Source: Calditerrivibrio sp.
GTDB taxonomy: Bacteria > Chrysiogenota > Deferribacteres > Deferribacterales > Calditerrivibrionaceae
DNA length: 51,748 nt
NCBI GenBank assembly: GCA_026415135.1
Contig: JAOAHS010000042.1
Location: forward strand, 1 to 51,748
Reading direction: 5' to 3'
Under the pieces are notes generated by a model, which made no database searches, had not been told where the DNA came from, and saw nothing but the letters and a program-made list of their open reading frames with translations. This document shows positions 16,939-27,329 of the stretch, in pieces; positions within the stretch are counted from its first letter, which is position 1, and each line of letters starts with the position of its first letter. The position numbers were made by a program, and so were the translations under genes.

Positions 16939-17821
16939 AATATTAAGGATAGGCTTGATTCAGCAGTCTAATACTTTTGATGTGAATGAGAACATAGAAA
17001 AACTTACTGAAAATATAAAGTATCTTGCTGGGAAGGGTGCTAATCTAATCGTTCTCCAGGAGCTACACAACTCTCTGTATTTTTGTCAGAGGGAAGCTGT
17101 GGAGTACTTTGATCTGGCTGAGCAGATACCGGGTAAATCCACGGTGCATTTTTCCAGGCTTGCTTCGGAGCTTGGTATTGTGTTGGTGACATCTCTTTTC
17201 GAGAAGAGGATGGCTGGAATGTATCATAACACATCTGTGGTTTTTGATAGAGATGGAAGTATTGCGGGGATATATAGAAAAATGCATATACCTGATGATC
17301 CAGGTTTTTATGAAAAGTTTTATTTTACACCGGGTGATTTAGGGTTTAAACCCATAGAGACATCTCTGGGGAAGTTGGGGGTGTTGATCTGTTGGGACCA
17401 ATGGTACCCCGAAGCTGCAAGACTTATGGCCCTTGCAGGGGCAGAGATATTGATATATCCCACTGCAATAGGCTGGGACCCGGAGGATAATGTTGAGGAA
17501 AAGGAGAGACAACTGAATGCATGGGTAATTTCCCAGAGGGCCCATGCCGTTGCCAATGGATTGTTTGTTGTTTCTGTCAATAGGGTGGGTTACGAAAAGG
17601 ATCCCTTCGATAATTTGGGTAAAGGTATACAGTTTTGGGGCAATAGTTTTGTAGCCGGACCACAAGGGGAGATTCTTTGCTGTGCCGGCAATCAGAATGA
17701 AGAAAATGTTTATATAGATATCCCCTTGGCAAGGGTAGAAAAGGTCAGGAGAATATGGCCATTCTTTAGGGATCGTAGAATAGATGCTTATGGTGATTTA
17801 ATCAAAAGATGTATTGATTGA
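16931..17821 (+). CDS. aguB: N-carbamoylputrescine amidohydrolase
   Basis: This 296-residue nitrilase-superfamily amidase should convert N-carbamoylputrescine to putrescine, CO2 and ammonia. The catalytic triad is clear: Glu in LQELHN (E44), Lys in YRKMHIPD (K117) and Cys in LICWDQWYPEAARL (C154). The ATG at 16931 is preferred over the TTG just before it; it overlaps the end of aguA, and GGGGG near 16920 may serve as ribosome binding site. Pairing with aguA makes the function firm. Confidence 0.93.
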   Translation: MSRILRIGLIQQSNTFDVNENIEKLTENIKYLAGKGANLIVLQELHNSLYFCQREAVEYFDLAEQIPGKSTVHFSRLASELGIVLVTSLFEKRMAGMYHNTSVVFDRDGSIAGIYRKMHIPDDPGFYEKFYFTPGDLGFKPIETSLGKLGVLICWDQWYPEAARLMALAGAEILIYPTAIGWDPEDNVEEKERQLNAWVISQRAHAVANGLFVVSVNRVGYEKDPFDNLGKGIQFWGNSFVAGPQGEILCCAGNQNEENVYIDIPLARVEKVRRIWPFFRDRRIDAYGDLIKRCID

Positions 17822-17834
17822 TGCCTATATTTTG

Positions 17835-17862
17835 TTGTCAAAAATGAAATATCTTTTATAAT
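17835..17862 (+). promoter_or_regulatory. Promoter opening the 29-kb gene block
   Basis: TTGTCA (17835-17840), a 16-base spacer and a perfect TATAAT (17857-17862) lie in the 56-68 base gap after aguB. Transcription would start near 17869, about 20 bases before ATG 17890. This is the clearest promoter ahead of the long run of plus-strand genes. Confidence 0.65.
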
Positions 17863-17889
17863 TATATTATCGAAACGATGGGGTTTTAT

Positions 17890-19425
17890 ATGAAAAGACT
17901 AGGTGAGATATTAATAGAACGAAAGATTTTAACCAAAGAGGATCTGGATCAGCTCCTGGCCAAACAGCAAATAACAAAGGAGAAGCTGGGTGATCTTGTT
18001 GTAAAAATGGGTTATCTTACCTCAGATCAGCTTTTAAGTATAATAGCAGAACAATATGGCCTTCAATACCTCAATATAAAGGAGATCGTGATACCCCAGT
18101 CTGTCCAAAAGGAATTTAACTTTGATGTTCTAAAAAACTACAGGATTGTTCCCCTCAAAATAGAGGATAAGAAAGCTTACGTGGGTATAAACAATGTGAA
18201 TATCTTAAAAGATCTGGATGAAATATCGTTTAATTTGGGGAAAACGGTTATACCAGTATTACTTTCTGAGACTACCGTGGATCGTATGCTGGATGATCTG
18301 GAAAAATTACCCTATGGGACAAAGGATTATCATTTTAAATCGTTGGAATTGATGATGCAGGGGGGAAAAGATTTTGATAATCTTATTATGACTATTATTA
18401 ATTTTGATAACAAAATAGAACGGATATTTTTTAAAGAGAACTCTTCACCTTTTATCAAAAAGTACAACTATGTGGAAAAGATACCTTATGAGAAATTTAC
18501 AAAAAACCATATCCTTAACATTATAAAAGAGGTTTGTGATGAATCGGATAGAAAAACACTTGTTGCCAATGGGTTTGTTAGCGTAAAAAGGCTAATAGAT
18601 TCCAAAAGATTTACGGTGAACTTTTATAAGGAGAAAAGCTCTTTTTTTATCCTCGTCATAAACCATTCATCTGTTATAACAGATATCTCCAGTTTTAATC
18701 TCTCTAAGGACATATACAAAAATCTCATTGAGCCAGTAAAAGGGATAATCTTTCTCATTGCACCTTTCGGTCATGGTAAATCGACAATGTTGAATGCGAT
18801 AATAGATTATTTTAATTCCACCAGAAATATTAATATGCTTTATGTTGTGGATAGGGTTTATGAGTCTATCAGAAATCATAAGTCTAACATAATACAGATT
18901 GAAAAAGAAAATATAAAGGGTAGAAAGGACTTCAACGACCTTTTGAACGATTTTGATCCAAATATCCTCTTTTTTGACAATTTGGATTCAGCGGAGACTC
19001 TAAATTATATATACAAATTTGTTGAGGCAGGAAGACCAGCCTATGTCTCAGTGGAGTCAAACAGTATCCCTTCAACATTAGAAAGTATATTGTATACAGA
19101 ACGGGAACAGGCTTATAAATACCACCTTAATAGGCTTGCAGACAATATAAATCTATTTGTGAATTTTAGGCTTATACCGGGCAAGAAAAGTCAGAACAAG
19201 TACTTTATCTATGAGTATTGTACTAACAACTTCAAATTGAAAAAAATCATACGGGATAATTCTTTTAATATCATAAATACCCAGATGAGGGGTACTGGTG
19301 AGTATCAGCCCTTTGAGGTGCAGATGGCTGATCTGTTTTTAAAAAATCTTATATCTTATGATGTGGCTGAAAGCTATGCCCTTGATGTAGAGTTGTTTAA
19401 GAGATTAGCTAAGATTAGTGGTTAG
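17890..19425 (+). CDS. Degenerate GspE/PilB/PilT-like ATPase with MshEN-type N-terminal domain
   Basis: The N-terminus (KRLGEILIERKILTKEDL, then KLGDLVVKMGYLTSDQL) has the two-fold repeat of GspE/MshE N-terminal domains, some of which bind c-di-GMP. The C-terminal part aligns by order with secretion/pilus ATPases, but key motifs are altered. The P-loop reads APFGHGKS (295-302, counted from ATG 17878). The Walker B region reads DPNILFFDNLDS (360-371), without the usual catalytic Glu. The His-box region (about 388-397) has no histidine, and the tetracysteine zinc site is missing. It may bind but not hydrolyse ATP efficiently. No other pilus or secretion gene is adjacent. I start at ATG 17890 because GGGG is spaced for it and the domain begins there. 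Confidence 0.72.
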   Translation: MKRLGEILIERKILTKEDLDQLLAKQQITKEKLGDLVVKMGYLTSDQLLSIIAEQYGLQYLNIKEIVIPQSVQKEFNFDVLKNYRIVPLKIEDKKAYVGINNVNILKDLDEISFNLGKTVIPVLLSETTVDRMLDDLEKLPYGTKDYHFKSLELMMQGGKDFDNLIMTIINFDNKIERIFFKENSSPFIKKYNYVEKIPYEKFTKNHILNIIKEVCDESDRKTLVANGFVSVKRLIDSKRFTVNFYKEKSSFFILVINHSSVITDISSFNLSKDIYKNLIEPVKGIIFLIAPFGHGKSTMLNAIIDYFNSTRNINMLYVVDRVYESIRNHKSNIIQIEKENIKGRKDFNDLLNDFDPNILFFDNLDSAETLNYIYKFVEAGRPAYVSVESNSIPSTLESILYTEREQAYKYHLNRLADNINLFVNFRLIPGKKSQNKYFIYEYCTNNFKLKKIIRDNSFNIINTQMRGTGEYQPFEVQMADLFLKNLISYDVAESYALDVELFKRLAKISG

Positions 19426-19428
19426 TAG

Positions 19429-21189
19429 ATGTCAGTAAGTAAATACTTCAAAGATAATTACTTACCTGCTTTAATTCAAAACTATACCTATAGGGAGAAT
19501 CAGGTTCAGTTCTCTGAGGATCTCTTTCGTTATCTGGAAGATTATAAAGATATTGTAGCAGAAGCACCTACTGGTTATGGGAAAACTATAGCTTATCTTG
19601 TTCCGATCTTTGAACTGGGTAGAAGAACTATCATTAGCACCAAATCAAAACAGCTTATGAATCAGATTTTACTGAAAGATATACCTATTATTAAGAAAAT
19701 TTTTAAAAATAAAGAATATAAAGTGGCTACACTATTAGGTAGGAGAAATTATTTCTGTCACTATAGATACTCGAAGTTTATTGTGCCATATTCAGATATT
19801 TATCCTGAAGTGGTGGAATGGGCAAACGGTATATTGGATAATAAAATAACAGAAGTTTATATGTTGAACTTTGGTGGGGATGTGTTGAATAAGATTACCG
19901 CTGATAGTTATCAATGTATTGGGGGCAAATGTCCTTATATTCAATCCTGTTCCTTTTATAATGCAAAAAATCTTGCCAATGAAGCGGATATTGTAATAAC
20001 CAATCACCATATGATATTAGCTGATATCGCTATGAGACTGAAATTTGGTAATAGTTTTAATTTTGAGGTTGCTGAGCATATCATTTTTGATGAGGCTCAT
20101 TCTGTTGCTGATATTTTCCCCCTTTATTTGGGAGAAGAGTTAAATTTTCGTTCCTTACTGAGCTTTGCAAGGGAGAATCGAAAGTTCATAGGTGATAATT
20201 TGATTAAAAAAATTGAACAAGAATACATGGCTTTGTGTATAAAAGCACAAAATATCAATAGGAAAAAACTGGATGACGATTTTCAAGAAAAATGTGTTAA
20301 TTTTGTATCCGAAATGTGGGATAAATTTCATAATTTAGTTCCAGATGATGAGTACTCTGTCATGGAAAGATACTGGGAAACGATGAAAAAGATCAAAGAT
20401 ACAAATGGTGTGAAGGTCGTTGAGGGAAATGGTGATTTTTTCAATTTGAGAAATGTTCCCATTTATGCAGGTAAGCAGTTTGTTGATGGTGTAAAGGAAG
20501 CTGCTAATAGTATGCTTTTGGTAAGTGCTACAATTACCTTTGATAATTCTTTTGATTACATAAAGAAGGAGTTGGGTTTTGATGATACGGTGATTACCTT
20601 GAAGTTGGTACCTGAAAATAATCTTTTCTCTCAAGGGAAAGCGTATATTCATGATGAGTATCTTGTTAGTTTGGAGGATAAGAAAAAGTTTTATAAAGAT
20701 TTTTTTTCAAAAAATAAGGGTGCTGCCATTGTTATATTCAATAATACAAGTCATATGCAGGAGATTGGTAAGTTTATAAAGGATTCCTTTAAAGATAAAA
20801 AGGTGTATTATCAAACGGATGATTTGCAGAGCTTAAATATTACACAAGATACCATCATATTGGGTTGTTCCATCATCAGAGAGGGGATTGATTTTGGTAA
20901 TAAAGGTATAGAATATGTTATCATCGATAAGCTCCCATTTGAAAATATTTCAGATGTTTATGTAGAGGCAAAATTGGGTCACTACAAAAAAGAATATAAA
21001 GATCCATTTAAAGGGTATTATCTTCCAAGAGCGGTTATATTTTTCAAACAGGCTGTGGGTCGTCTGATAAGAAATGAAAAAGATAGAGGGTATTGGATTA
21101 TTCTGGATAGCAGAATAAGAACAGAACATTATGGTAAGTACTTTTTGGACGTACTTAAGGGTGCTGGTAAAGTTGGAAAATTTTGGTAA
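19429..21189 (+). CDS. DinG/XPD-family iron-sulphur DNA helicase
   Basis: This 586-residue superfamily 2 helicase has Walker A EAPTGYGKT (45-53), an iron-sulphur domain with cysteines C110, C163, C168 and C174, DEAH box at 221-224, and the C-terminal motif QAVGRLIRNEKDRG. It is expected to unwind DNA (or R-loops) with 5'-3' polarity in repair. The four cysteines have spacing typical of XPD/DinG [4Fe-4S] helicases. The gene starts three bases after the preceding stop, with no clear ribosome binding site, so translation is probably coupled. DinG is the closest name; an exact orthologue call needs a tree. Confidence 0.85.
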   Translation: MSVSKYFKDNYLPALIQNYTYRENQVQFSEDLFRYLEDYKDIVAEAPTGYGKTIAYLVPIFELGRRTIISTKSKQLMNQILLKDIPIIKKIFKNKEYKVATLLGRRNYFCHYRYSKFIVPYSDIYPEVVEWANGILDNKITEVYMLNFGGDVLNKITADSYQCIGGKCPYIQSCSFYNAKNLANEADIVITNHHMILADIAMRLKFGNSFNFEVAEHIIFDEAHSVADIFPLYLGEELNFRSLLSFARENRKFIGDNLIKKIEQEYMALCIKAQNINRKKLDDDFQEKCVNFVSEMWDKFHNLVPDDEYSVMERYWETMKKIKDTNGVKVVEGNGDFFNLRNVPIYAGKQFVDGVKEAANSMLLVSATITFDNSFDYIKKELGFDDTVITLKLVPENNLFSQGKAYIHDEYLVSLEDKKKFYKDFFSKNKGAAIVIFNNTSHMQEIGKFIKDSFKDKKVYYQTDDLQSLNITQDTIILGCSIIREGIDFGNKGIEYVIIDKLPFENISDVYVEAKLGHYKKEYKDPFKGYYLPRAVIFFKQAVGRLIRNEKDRGYWIILDSRIRTEHYGKYFLDVLKGAGKVGKFW

Positions 21190-21206
21190 TTTTTTAGGAG
21201 GATAAG

Positions 21207-22571
21207 ATGAGAAAGGTATCTTTGGATTACAATTTTGCCATGAGAGAGCATATTACAGATGGTATTACCAGCGAAGAACTCAATGAACACCTCAACCTGG
21301 CTAACGAAGGCCTCATCAAATTGAGTCAAATGGTGGAAAAGGGGGAGGTAGGATTCCCAAAACTCGTGGAATCTGATATCTCAGATCTCTTAAATTTTGT
21401 TAAAGAGGGGGCTGGTAGGTATGATGATGTTATTGTTATAGGTATAGGCGGTTCTTCGTTGGGGTTTGAGGCGATAACTAATGGGCTTTTACCTTATGGC
21501 TATAACTGCCTTTCAAAGGATAAAAGGGGGTTTTTCCCTAGGTTCTGGGTCATGGACAATGTGGACTCTTTTAAGGTATATTGGATTTTAAAGCATTGTG
21601 ATCCAGATAGAACTTTGGCGATTGTCATAAGCAAGTCTGGCAGTACTGTGGAAACAGCTGCAAACTTTTTGATAGTTTATAAATGGTTTAATGAACATGC
21701 TGTGGATCTGAAAGATCATCTTGTGGCTATCACAGATCCTGTCAAAGGTGATCTTAGAAAGATTGTGGGGATGCTTAATATCCTTGCATTTACTGTTCCA
21801 CCAAATGTAGGTGGTAGATATTCTGTTTTATCTGCTGTTGGTTTGTTGCCTGCTGCCCTTGTGGGGGTGGATATTAAAAGAATATTAGAGGGGGCTGCCT
21901 ATTTTATCCATAACGGTAAGAACATATATCTCACTATGACAGCTATTTACAATATCTATCTTACTAGAGGCAAGAATATAAATGTGATTATGCCATATTC
22001 GTCAAGGCTGAAAAGTTTTTCTGAGTGGTTTAACCAACTTTGGGGAGAAAGCCTCGGTAAGAGGTATGATTTAAGTGGCAGGGAGGTTTATTTCGGTTCC
22101 ACACCTGTTGGTGCTGTAGGGACAATAGATCAACATTCCCAATTGCAGCTTTATAAAGAAGGGCCTTTTGATAAATTTATAACTTTTTTAGAACTAAGTA
22201 AGCATGATTTTAATCTCGATTTAGATGGTAGTTGGTATGAAAACTATAATTACTTAGATGGAGTTGATCTCAATAGATTGCTCAATACAGAGCTGTATGC
22301 TACAGAGGCAGCGCTAAAGAAAGCATCAAGGGCTTCTATGAAGGTTGTGGTGGACTATCTCGATGAGTTTAGTATGGGCTACCTTTTTATGCTTTATCAG
22401 TATGTGGTGGCCACTCTCGGTATAATAAACAATATCAATCCATTTGATCAGCCAGGTGTTGAAGAGGGTAAGGATTATGCTTATGGTATTTTGAACAGGA
22501 AAGGGTATGATGAAAAACGGAAAGAATTTGAAAGCTTCAACCGAAGAGATAGAGATTTTATTATTGAATGA
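21207..22571 (+). CDS. pgi: Glucose-6-phosphate isomerase
   Basis: Pgi (454 residues, the short bacterial form) interconverts glucose 6-phosphate and fructose 6-phosphate. The sequence shows VIGIGGSSLGFEAI, the phosphate-binding SKSGSTVETAANFL, GGRYSVLSAVGLLPAAL and FDQPGVEEGK near the C-terminus. AGGAGG precedes the ATG. The product fructose 6-phosphate feeds the GlmM/hexosamine branch encoded further down the same block. The end overlaps the tilS start by about 60 bases. Confidence 0.95.
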   Translation: MRKVSLDYNFAMREHITDGITSEELNEHLNLANEGLIKLSQMVEKGEVGFPKLVESDISDLLNFVKEGAGRYDDVIVIGIGGSSLGFEAITNGLLPYGYNCLSKDKRGFFPRFWVMDNVDSFKVYWILKHCDPDRTLAIVISKSGSTVETAANFLIVYKWFNEHAVDLKDHLVAITDPVKGDLRKIVGMLNILAFTVPPNVGGRYSVLSAVGLLPAALVGVDIKRILEGAAYFIHNGKNIYLTMTAIYNIYLTRGKNINVIMPYSSRLKSFSEWFNQLWGESLGKRYDLSGREVYFGSTPVGAVGTIDQHSQLQLYKEGPFDKFITFLELSKHDFNLDLDGSWYENYNYLDGVDLNRLLNTELYATEAALKKASRASMKVVVDYLDEFSMGYLFMLYQYVVATLGIINNINPFDQPGVEEGKDYAYGILNRKGYDEKRKEFESFNRRDRDFIIE

Positions 22572-23784
22572 GTGTTTTAAGAAGATACCATGTGATTGCA
22601 AAAGACTTTTAGTGGCTTTTTCAGGAGGGAGAGACTCTGTGGCTCTCCTGCATTTTTTAAATAGGCATAGGGACAAACTGAAGATCATTTTAATGGCATG
22701 TCATGTTAATCATGGCTTAAGGGGAGAACTGGGTGATAGGGATGAGAGGTTTTGTGAAGATTTTTGTAGTAGATACGGTATTGAGTTTGTTTCAAAGAGG
22801 ATAGATGTTCCTACTTTTCTAAAGAATAATAAAACATCTGTGGAGGATGCGGCAAGGCGATTGCGCTATCAGTCGCTTTGTGAGGTATTGGAGAAGTTCA
22901 ATATGGGTTATATCGCCACTGCCCACCATCTGGATGATATGTTGGAGACCTTTTTTGTTAAGCTGTTTACAGGTTGTGCCATCTATAACCTAAAAGGTTT
23001 TAATGATACTAAAGTAATAAGACCTTTTTTGGGTGTGGGTAGGGATTTGATCGAAAAATATCTGAAGAAATATGATCTTGAATATGTGGATGATGAGACA
23101 AATTTTTCCGAGGATTACGTTAGAAACTGGGTTAGGCATAGGATATTACCGGAGATAAGAAGCTATAACAAAGGCTTTTTGCAAAATATCTTCTCCATTC
23201 AGGAACAATCTGAGGATCTGAAGATATTCTTAGAGGGGTACTTTTCTTCGATTGAAATTGTTTGGGGTGATAAGCTCTGTTATACTAGTAAGCAGGATTT
23301 AGTAAAAAGAACAAGGCTTGAAAAAAGGTATATCATAGGAAAGATGATGGAGCGCTTTTTTAGGGTGGAGAAACAGCATATCGATAATGCAATAGATCTT
23401 CTTGATGGGCAATCAAAGCGTATTAATCTACCAGATCGTTTTTTGTTTGAGGTGTCCTTTGAGAAGGTGATGGTATTCCACAGGGAATTGATAGAAGATT
23501 ATAATTTTTTTAAAAAAGAAACAGTTGATATTGTTTTTTTACCAAAATTGTGTAAATATATAAAATTTAGCGGTGATCTGAAGCAAAGCAGCCTTATTGT
23601 TAGAAACAGAAGAACTGGAGATAGGGTTGCGGGAAAGAAATTAAAGGATATATTGATAGATAAAAAAATCGATCTGTTTGACAGGGATAGGTTAGTTGTT
23701 GTGGAAAAGGAAGGTAATATTATCTGGGTTGAGTCTGTATATGAAGGGAATGAAGAGATAAAGATTTATAGCATGGAGGATTGA
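22510..23784 (+). CDS. tilS: tRNA(Ile)-lysidine synthase
   Basis: TilS (about 424 residues) attaches lysine to C34 of tRNA-Ile with CAU anticodon, changing its identity and codon reading. The PP-loop motif AFSGGRDSVALLHF is near the N-terminus, followed by the conserved ACHVNHGLRG and ATAHHLDDMLETFFVKL. The C-terminal domain (GDRVAGKKLKDILIDKKI) is typical. Two tandem ATGs (22507, 22510) follow AAGGG; the start overlaps pgi, and a TTG near 22565 is an alternative. It lies before hpt and ftsH, an arrangement also known from Firmicutes. Confidence 0.92.
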   Translation: MKNGKNLKASTEEIEILLLNECFKKIPCDCKRLLVAFSGGRDSVALLHFLNRHRDKLKIILMACHVNHGLRGELGDRDERFCEDFCSRYGIEFVSKRIDVPTFLKNNKTSVEDAARRLRYQSLCEVLEKFNMGYIATAHHLDDMLETFFVKLFTGCAIYNLKGFNDTKVIRPFLGVGRDLIEKYLKKYDLEYVDDETNFSEDYVRNWVRHRILPEIRSYNKGFLQNIFSIQEQSEDLKIFLEGYFSSIEIVWGDKLCYTSKQDLVKRTRLEKRYIIGKMMERFFRVEKQHIDNAIDLLDGQSKRINLPDRFLFEVSFEKVMVFHRELIEDYNFFKKETVDIVFLPKLCKYIKFSGDLKQSSLIVRNRRTGDRVAGKKLKDILIDKKIDLFDRDRLVVVEKEGNIIWVESVYEGNEEIKIYSMED

Positions 23785-24317
23785 TGGAAAAACACAATCT
23801 GGAAGTTTTAATAAGTTACAATGAGATTATCGATAGGGTTAAGCTCATTGCAGAAACAATCACCAATGACTTTAAAGGTGAAGAGCTTTTGGTTGTGGGC
23901 GTGTTAAAGGGTGCTTGGATATTTATGGCTGATCTGGTTAAGTATATAGATCTACCTATGGAGATTAGTTTTGTTTCTGTCTCAAGCTATTCTGGCGCCA
24001 GAACCACTTCAAGCGGTATTGTAAGGCTGATATGTGATGTTGATAGACCAGTGGAGAAAAAAAATGTGATACTAGTAGAGGATATAATTGATACAGGCCT
24101 TACTATAAACTATTTGAGAAAACTTTTTTCTGTGAGAAATCCTTCTTGTCTTAAGATATGTGCACTCCTTGATAAACCTTCACGGAGACTTGCAGATATA
24201 AATCCTGACTACTGCGGTTTTACAATACCCGATGAGTTTGTGGTGGGGTATGGTTTGGATTACAACGGTTATTATAGGAACCTTAGAGATATATCGGTCT
24301 TAAAGCTAAATACTTAG
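23784..24317 (+). CDS. hpt: Hypoxanthine phosphoribosyltransferase
   Basis: This 177-residue enzyme salvages hypoxanthine/guanine with PRPP. The PRPP-binding motif [17 protein letters not shown] is clear, and the N-terminal [16 protein letters not shown] matches the family. The ATG at 23784 overlaps the tilS stop (TGATG), with GGAGG upstream, so expression is coupled with tilS. The TTG at 23781 is less likely as start. Confidence 0.94.
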   Translation: MEKHNLEVLISYNEIIDRVKLIAETITNDFKGEELLVVGVLKGAWIFMADLVKYIDLPMEISFVSVSSYSGARTTSSGIVRLICDVDRPVEKKNVILVEDIIDTGLTINYLRKLFSVRNPSCLKICALLDKPSRRLADINPDYCGFTIPDEFVVGYGLDYNGYYRNLRDISVLKLNT

Positions 24318-24325
24318 GGGGTATG

Positions 24326-26137
24326 ATGAGAGACAATTTTTATAAAAATATTACGTTATGGTTTGTGATTGCCCTTATAATGGTGGTGATGTTTAATGCT
24401 TTTAACACAGGTCAAGGGATCAAAAAAAAGATCTCATATACAGACTTTATAGAGCAGGTAAAGCAGGATAATGTAAAGAGTGTGGTTATAAAAGAGAAAT
24501 TTATCACTGGTGAGTTTAAGAAAAACAATGAGCAGTTTGAAACCTATGCTCCTGATGATCCATCCCTTGTTTCTCTGTTAAATGAACACAAAGTGAAGAT
24601 TTATGCCAAACCACCTGATCAAAATCCATGGTATATGCAGGTGCTCATCTCATGGTTGCCTATGATACTGCTAATAGCAGTCTGGATCTTCTTTATGAGA
24701 CAGATGCAGGGAGGGGGTAAAGCGTTTAGTTTTGGTAAAAGTAGGGCTCGATTACTCACACCTGACCAGAGAAAGGTTACCTTTCAGGATGTTGCTGGTT
24801 GTGATGAGGCAAAGGAGGAGCTTGTGGAGATTATAGAGTTCTTAAAAGATCCCCACAAGTTTCAACGTTTGGGGGGTAAGATCCCTAAGGGGGTTTTATT
24901 AGTTGGACCTCCAGGGACTGGAAAAACATTACTTGCAAAGGCGGTAGCTGGTGAAGCTGGTGTTCCATTTTTTAGTATCAGTGGTTCCGATTTTGTTGAA
25001 ATGTTTGTGGGTGTTGGTGCTTCAAGGGTTAGGGACCTTTTTGATCAGGGTAAGAAAAATGCTCCATGTATTATTTTCATAGACGAAATAGATGCAGTCG
25101 GTAGGCACAGGGGTGCTGGCCTAGGTGGTGGCCATGATGAGAGGGAGCAGACATTGAATCAATTACTGGTGGAGATGGATGGTTTTGAATCTACTGAAGG
25201 TGTTATTTTGATAGCGGCTACCAATAGACCTGATGTTTTAGATCCAGCTCTTTTAAGGCCAGGTAGGTTTGATAGACAAGTGGTGGTTCCAAGACCTGAT
25301 GTTAAAGGTAGATTAGAGATCTTAAAGGTCCATGCTTCTAAGGTGCCGCTGGGGAATGATGTGGATTTAGAGGTTATTGCCAAATCCACTCCAGGTTTTG
25401 CTGGTGCAGAACTGGCCAACCTTGTCAATGAAGCGGCTCTTTTGGCTGCAAGAAAGAATAAAGAGAAAGTCAATATGGATGATTTTGAAGAGGCTAAGGA
25501 TAAGGTGATAATGGGTAAGGAGAGGCGTTCTGTGGCTATTTCTGAAGAAGAGAAGAAGGTTACAGCCTATCATGAAGCGGGGCATGCAATAGTGGCGAGG
25601 TTTACCCCATTTTCTGATCCAGTTCACAAGGTGAGTATCATTCCAAGGGGTATGGCTCTTGGTGTTACCCAGCAGTTACCAAAGGATGATAAATATATTT
25701 ATACTAAAGAGTACCTCAATGCCCGTTTATCTGTTTTAATGGGTGGTAGAGCTGCAGAAGAGATTGTGTTTGGTAGAATAAGTACAGGTGCAGGAAACGA
25801 TATAGAAAGGGCTACAGATATAGCAAGAAATATGGTCTGCTCTTGGGGCATGAGTGAAGTTTTAGGTCCGTTAGCTTTTGGTAAAAAGGATGAGGCTATC
25901 TTTTTAGGCAAGGAGTTGGCTACACATAAAAATTATAGTGAAAAAACAGCAGAGATCATAGATGATGAGATAAGAAAAATTGTTTTAAGCGCTTATATGC
26001 ATGCAAAGGACACCTTGTCAAACAATATAAAGTTATTACATTCAATGGCTGAGCTGTTGTTAGAAAAGGAAACCATAGAGGGTAAGGATATAGATGAACT
26101 GATAGATAAGGTTAATGGTGCATCTCAGATATCTTGA
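24326..26137 (+). CDS. ftsH: ATP-dependent zinc metalloprotease FtsH
   Basis: FtsH (about 603 residues) is the membrane AAA+ protease that degrades membrane and regulatory proteins, including the LPS-synthesis enzyme LpxC in some bacteria. Two membrane segments (about 8-25 and 108-127) flank a small periplasmic domain. The AAA module has [19 protein letters not shown] and [19 protein letters not shown]. The protease zinc motif is HEAGH. Tandem ATGs at 24323/24326 follow GGGGG, with 24326 better spaced. Its end overlaps folP. Confidence 0.96.
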   Translation: MRDNFYKNITLWFVIALIMVVMFNAFNTGQGIKKKISYTDFIEQVKQDNVKSVVIKEKFITGEFKKNNEQFETYAPDDPSLVSLLNEHKVKIYAKPPDQNPWYMQVLISWLPMILLIAVWIFFMRQMQGGGKAFSFGKSRARLLTPDQRKVTFQDVAGCDEAKEELVEIIEFLKDPHKFQRLGGKIPKGVLLVGPPGTGKTLLAKAVAGEAGVPFFSISGSDFVEMFVGVGASRVRDLFDQGKKNAPCIIFIDEIDAVGRHRGAGLGGGHDEREQTLNQLLVEMDGFESTEGVILIAATNRPDVLDPALLRPGRFDRQVVVPRPDVKGRLEILKVHASKVPLGNDVDLEVIAKSTPGFAGAELANLVNEAALLAARKNKEKVNMDDFEEAKDKVIMGKERRSVAISEEEKKVTAYHEAGHAIVARFTPFSDPVHKVSIIPRGMALGVTQQLPKDDKYIYTKEYLNARLSVLMGGRAAEEIVFGRISTGAGNDIERATDIARNMVCSWGMSEVLGPLAFGKKDEAIFLGKELATHKNYSEKTAEIIDDEIRKIVLSAYMHAKDTLSNNIKLLHSMAELLLEKETIEGKDIDELIDKVNGASQIS

Positions 26138-27329
26138 TATGTTTTTAGAGGTTATAGATTCTGATAAAGACAGATTGGTTTATGAATGTGGCAAGATTGG
26201 GGCTCATCCTTATTCCTTTAGAGCTACTGATAGGGGTATTCCTTTGAATATCAAGATAAAAGGTATGAAGCCAGCTGCGGCTAATATTGTTAAACAGGAA
26301 GCTATTGCATCTGGAATAGACGCTGTGGTGCATAGAGGAGCTGTGGATTGTTCGGTTGATATGACGGATGTACTTATCTGTGGAGATATAAGGGGAATTA
26401 GGATCTTATCGGAAAGGCTTGATCTCCAGCCTTTTGGGTTAAAAGAGGTGGCAGATAGACTTAGAGGATTCTTAGCAGATAAAGGTGAGAGGGCTTTTCA
26501 GTGTCGTGATAGATTGTTGAATCTGAAAAAAAAACAGATGATGGCTATTGTGAATGTTACCCCTGACTCTTTTAGTGATGGTGGAAGGTTTCAGAATCTT
26601 GAGTATTTGGAAAACCATTTGATAAAGCTGAGGAGTTTTGGGGTAGAAGTGGTTGATATCGGTGGTGAATCCACTAGACCTGGTGCAGAAAGTGTTCCGG
26701 CTGAGGAGGAGTTAAGGCGCATAACACCTGCTTTAGAGATGGCTGTAAGTATGGGTTTTATTGTTTCTGTGGATACTTACAAATCTGAAGTGGCAAAAAA
26801 AGCCCTTGAAATGGGTGCTCATATTATAAACGATATTAGCGGATTGAGGTTTGATAAAGAGATGGCAAAGGTTTGTGGGGCATTTGGAGCAGGTGTAGTA
26901 CTGATGCATATAAAGGGTACTCCAAAAACTATGCAGAACAACCCCCAATACGATAACCTCTTGGAGGAGGTTAAAAGGTATCTCCACGATGGTATAGAGA
27001 TAGCATTGAATAGTGGAATAGATATCAAGAATATAATGATAGATCCAGGTTTTGGGTTTGGTAAAAGTTTGGAGGATAACTATAGGATACTCAAATACCT
27101 AAGGGAGTTTAGAGGCTTGGGTGTACCAGTGCTTGTGGGGATATCGAGAAAATCTATGATAGGAAATGTTCTCGGCAAGGATGTATCCCAAAGATTATTA
27201 GGAACAAAAGTGGCGGAAACAATAGCCCTTCTCAATGGGGCTGATGTAGTAAGGAGTCATGATCTGGAGGAAACTCTGGATATGCTCAAGCTCGTTAATT
27301 TTTATTCGGAAGTAGGGTTTAGATGTTAG
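26115..27329 (+). CDS. folP: Dihydropteroate synthase with about 140-residue N-terminal extension
   Basis: The core (about 140-404) is a full DHPS that joins p-aminobenzoate and dihydropterin pyrophosphate in folate synthesis. It has [27 protein letters not shown] and the C-terminal GISRKSMIG. The first 140 residues are extra compared with the usual 270-290-residue enzyme. They read as a folded domain ([37 protein letters not shown]), not a targeting sequence. I recall similar extensions in some thermophile DHPS proteins, but its role is unknown to me. The ATG overlaps the ftsH end by 23 bases with AAGG upstream. Confidence 0.9.
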   Translation: MVHLRYLDMFLEVIDSDKDRLVYECGKIGAHPYSFRATDRGIPLNIKIKGMKPAAANIVKQEAIASGIDAVVHRGAVDCSVDMTDVLICGDIRGIRILSERLDLQPFGLKEVADRLRGFLADKGERAFQCRDRLLNLKKKQMMAIVNVTPDSFSDGGRFQNLEYLENHLIKLRSFGVEVVDIGGESTRPGAESVPAEEELRRITPALEMAVSMGFIVSVDTYKSEVAKKALEMGAHIINDISGLRFDKEMAKVCGAFGAGVVLMHIKGTPKTMQNNPQYDNLLEEVKRYLHDGIEIALNSGIDIKNIMIDPGFGFGKSLEDNYRILKYLREFRGLGVPVLVGISRKSMIGNVLGKDVSQRLLGTKVAETIALLNGADVVRSHDLEETLDMLKLVNFYSEVGFRC

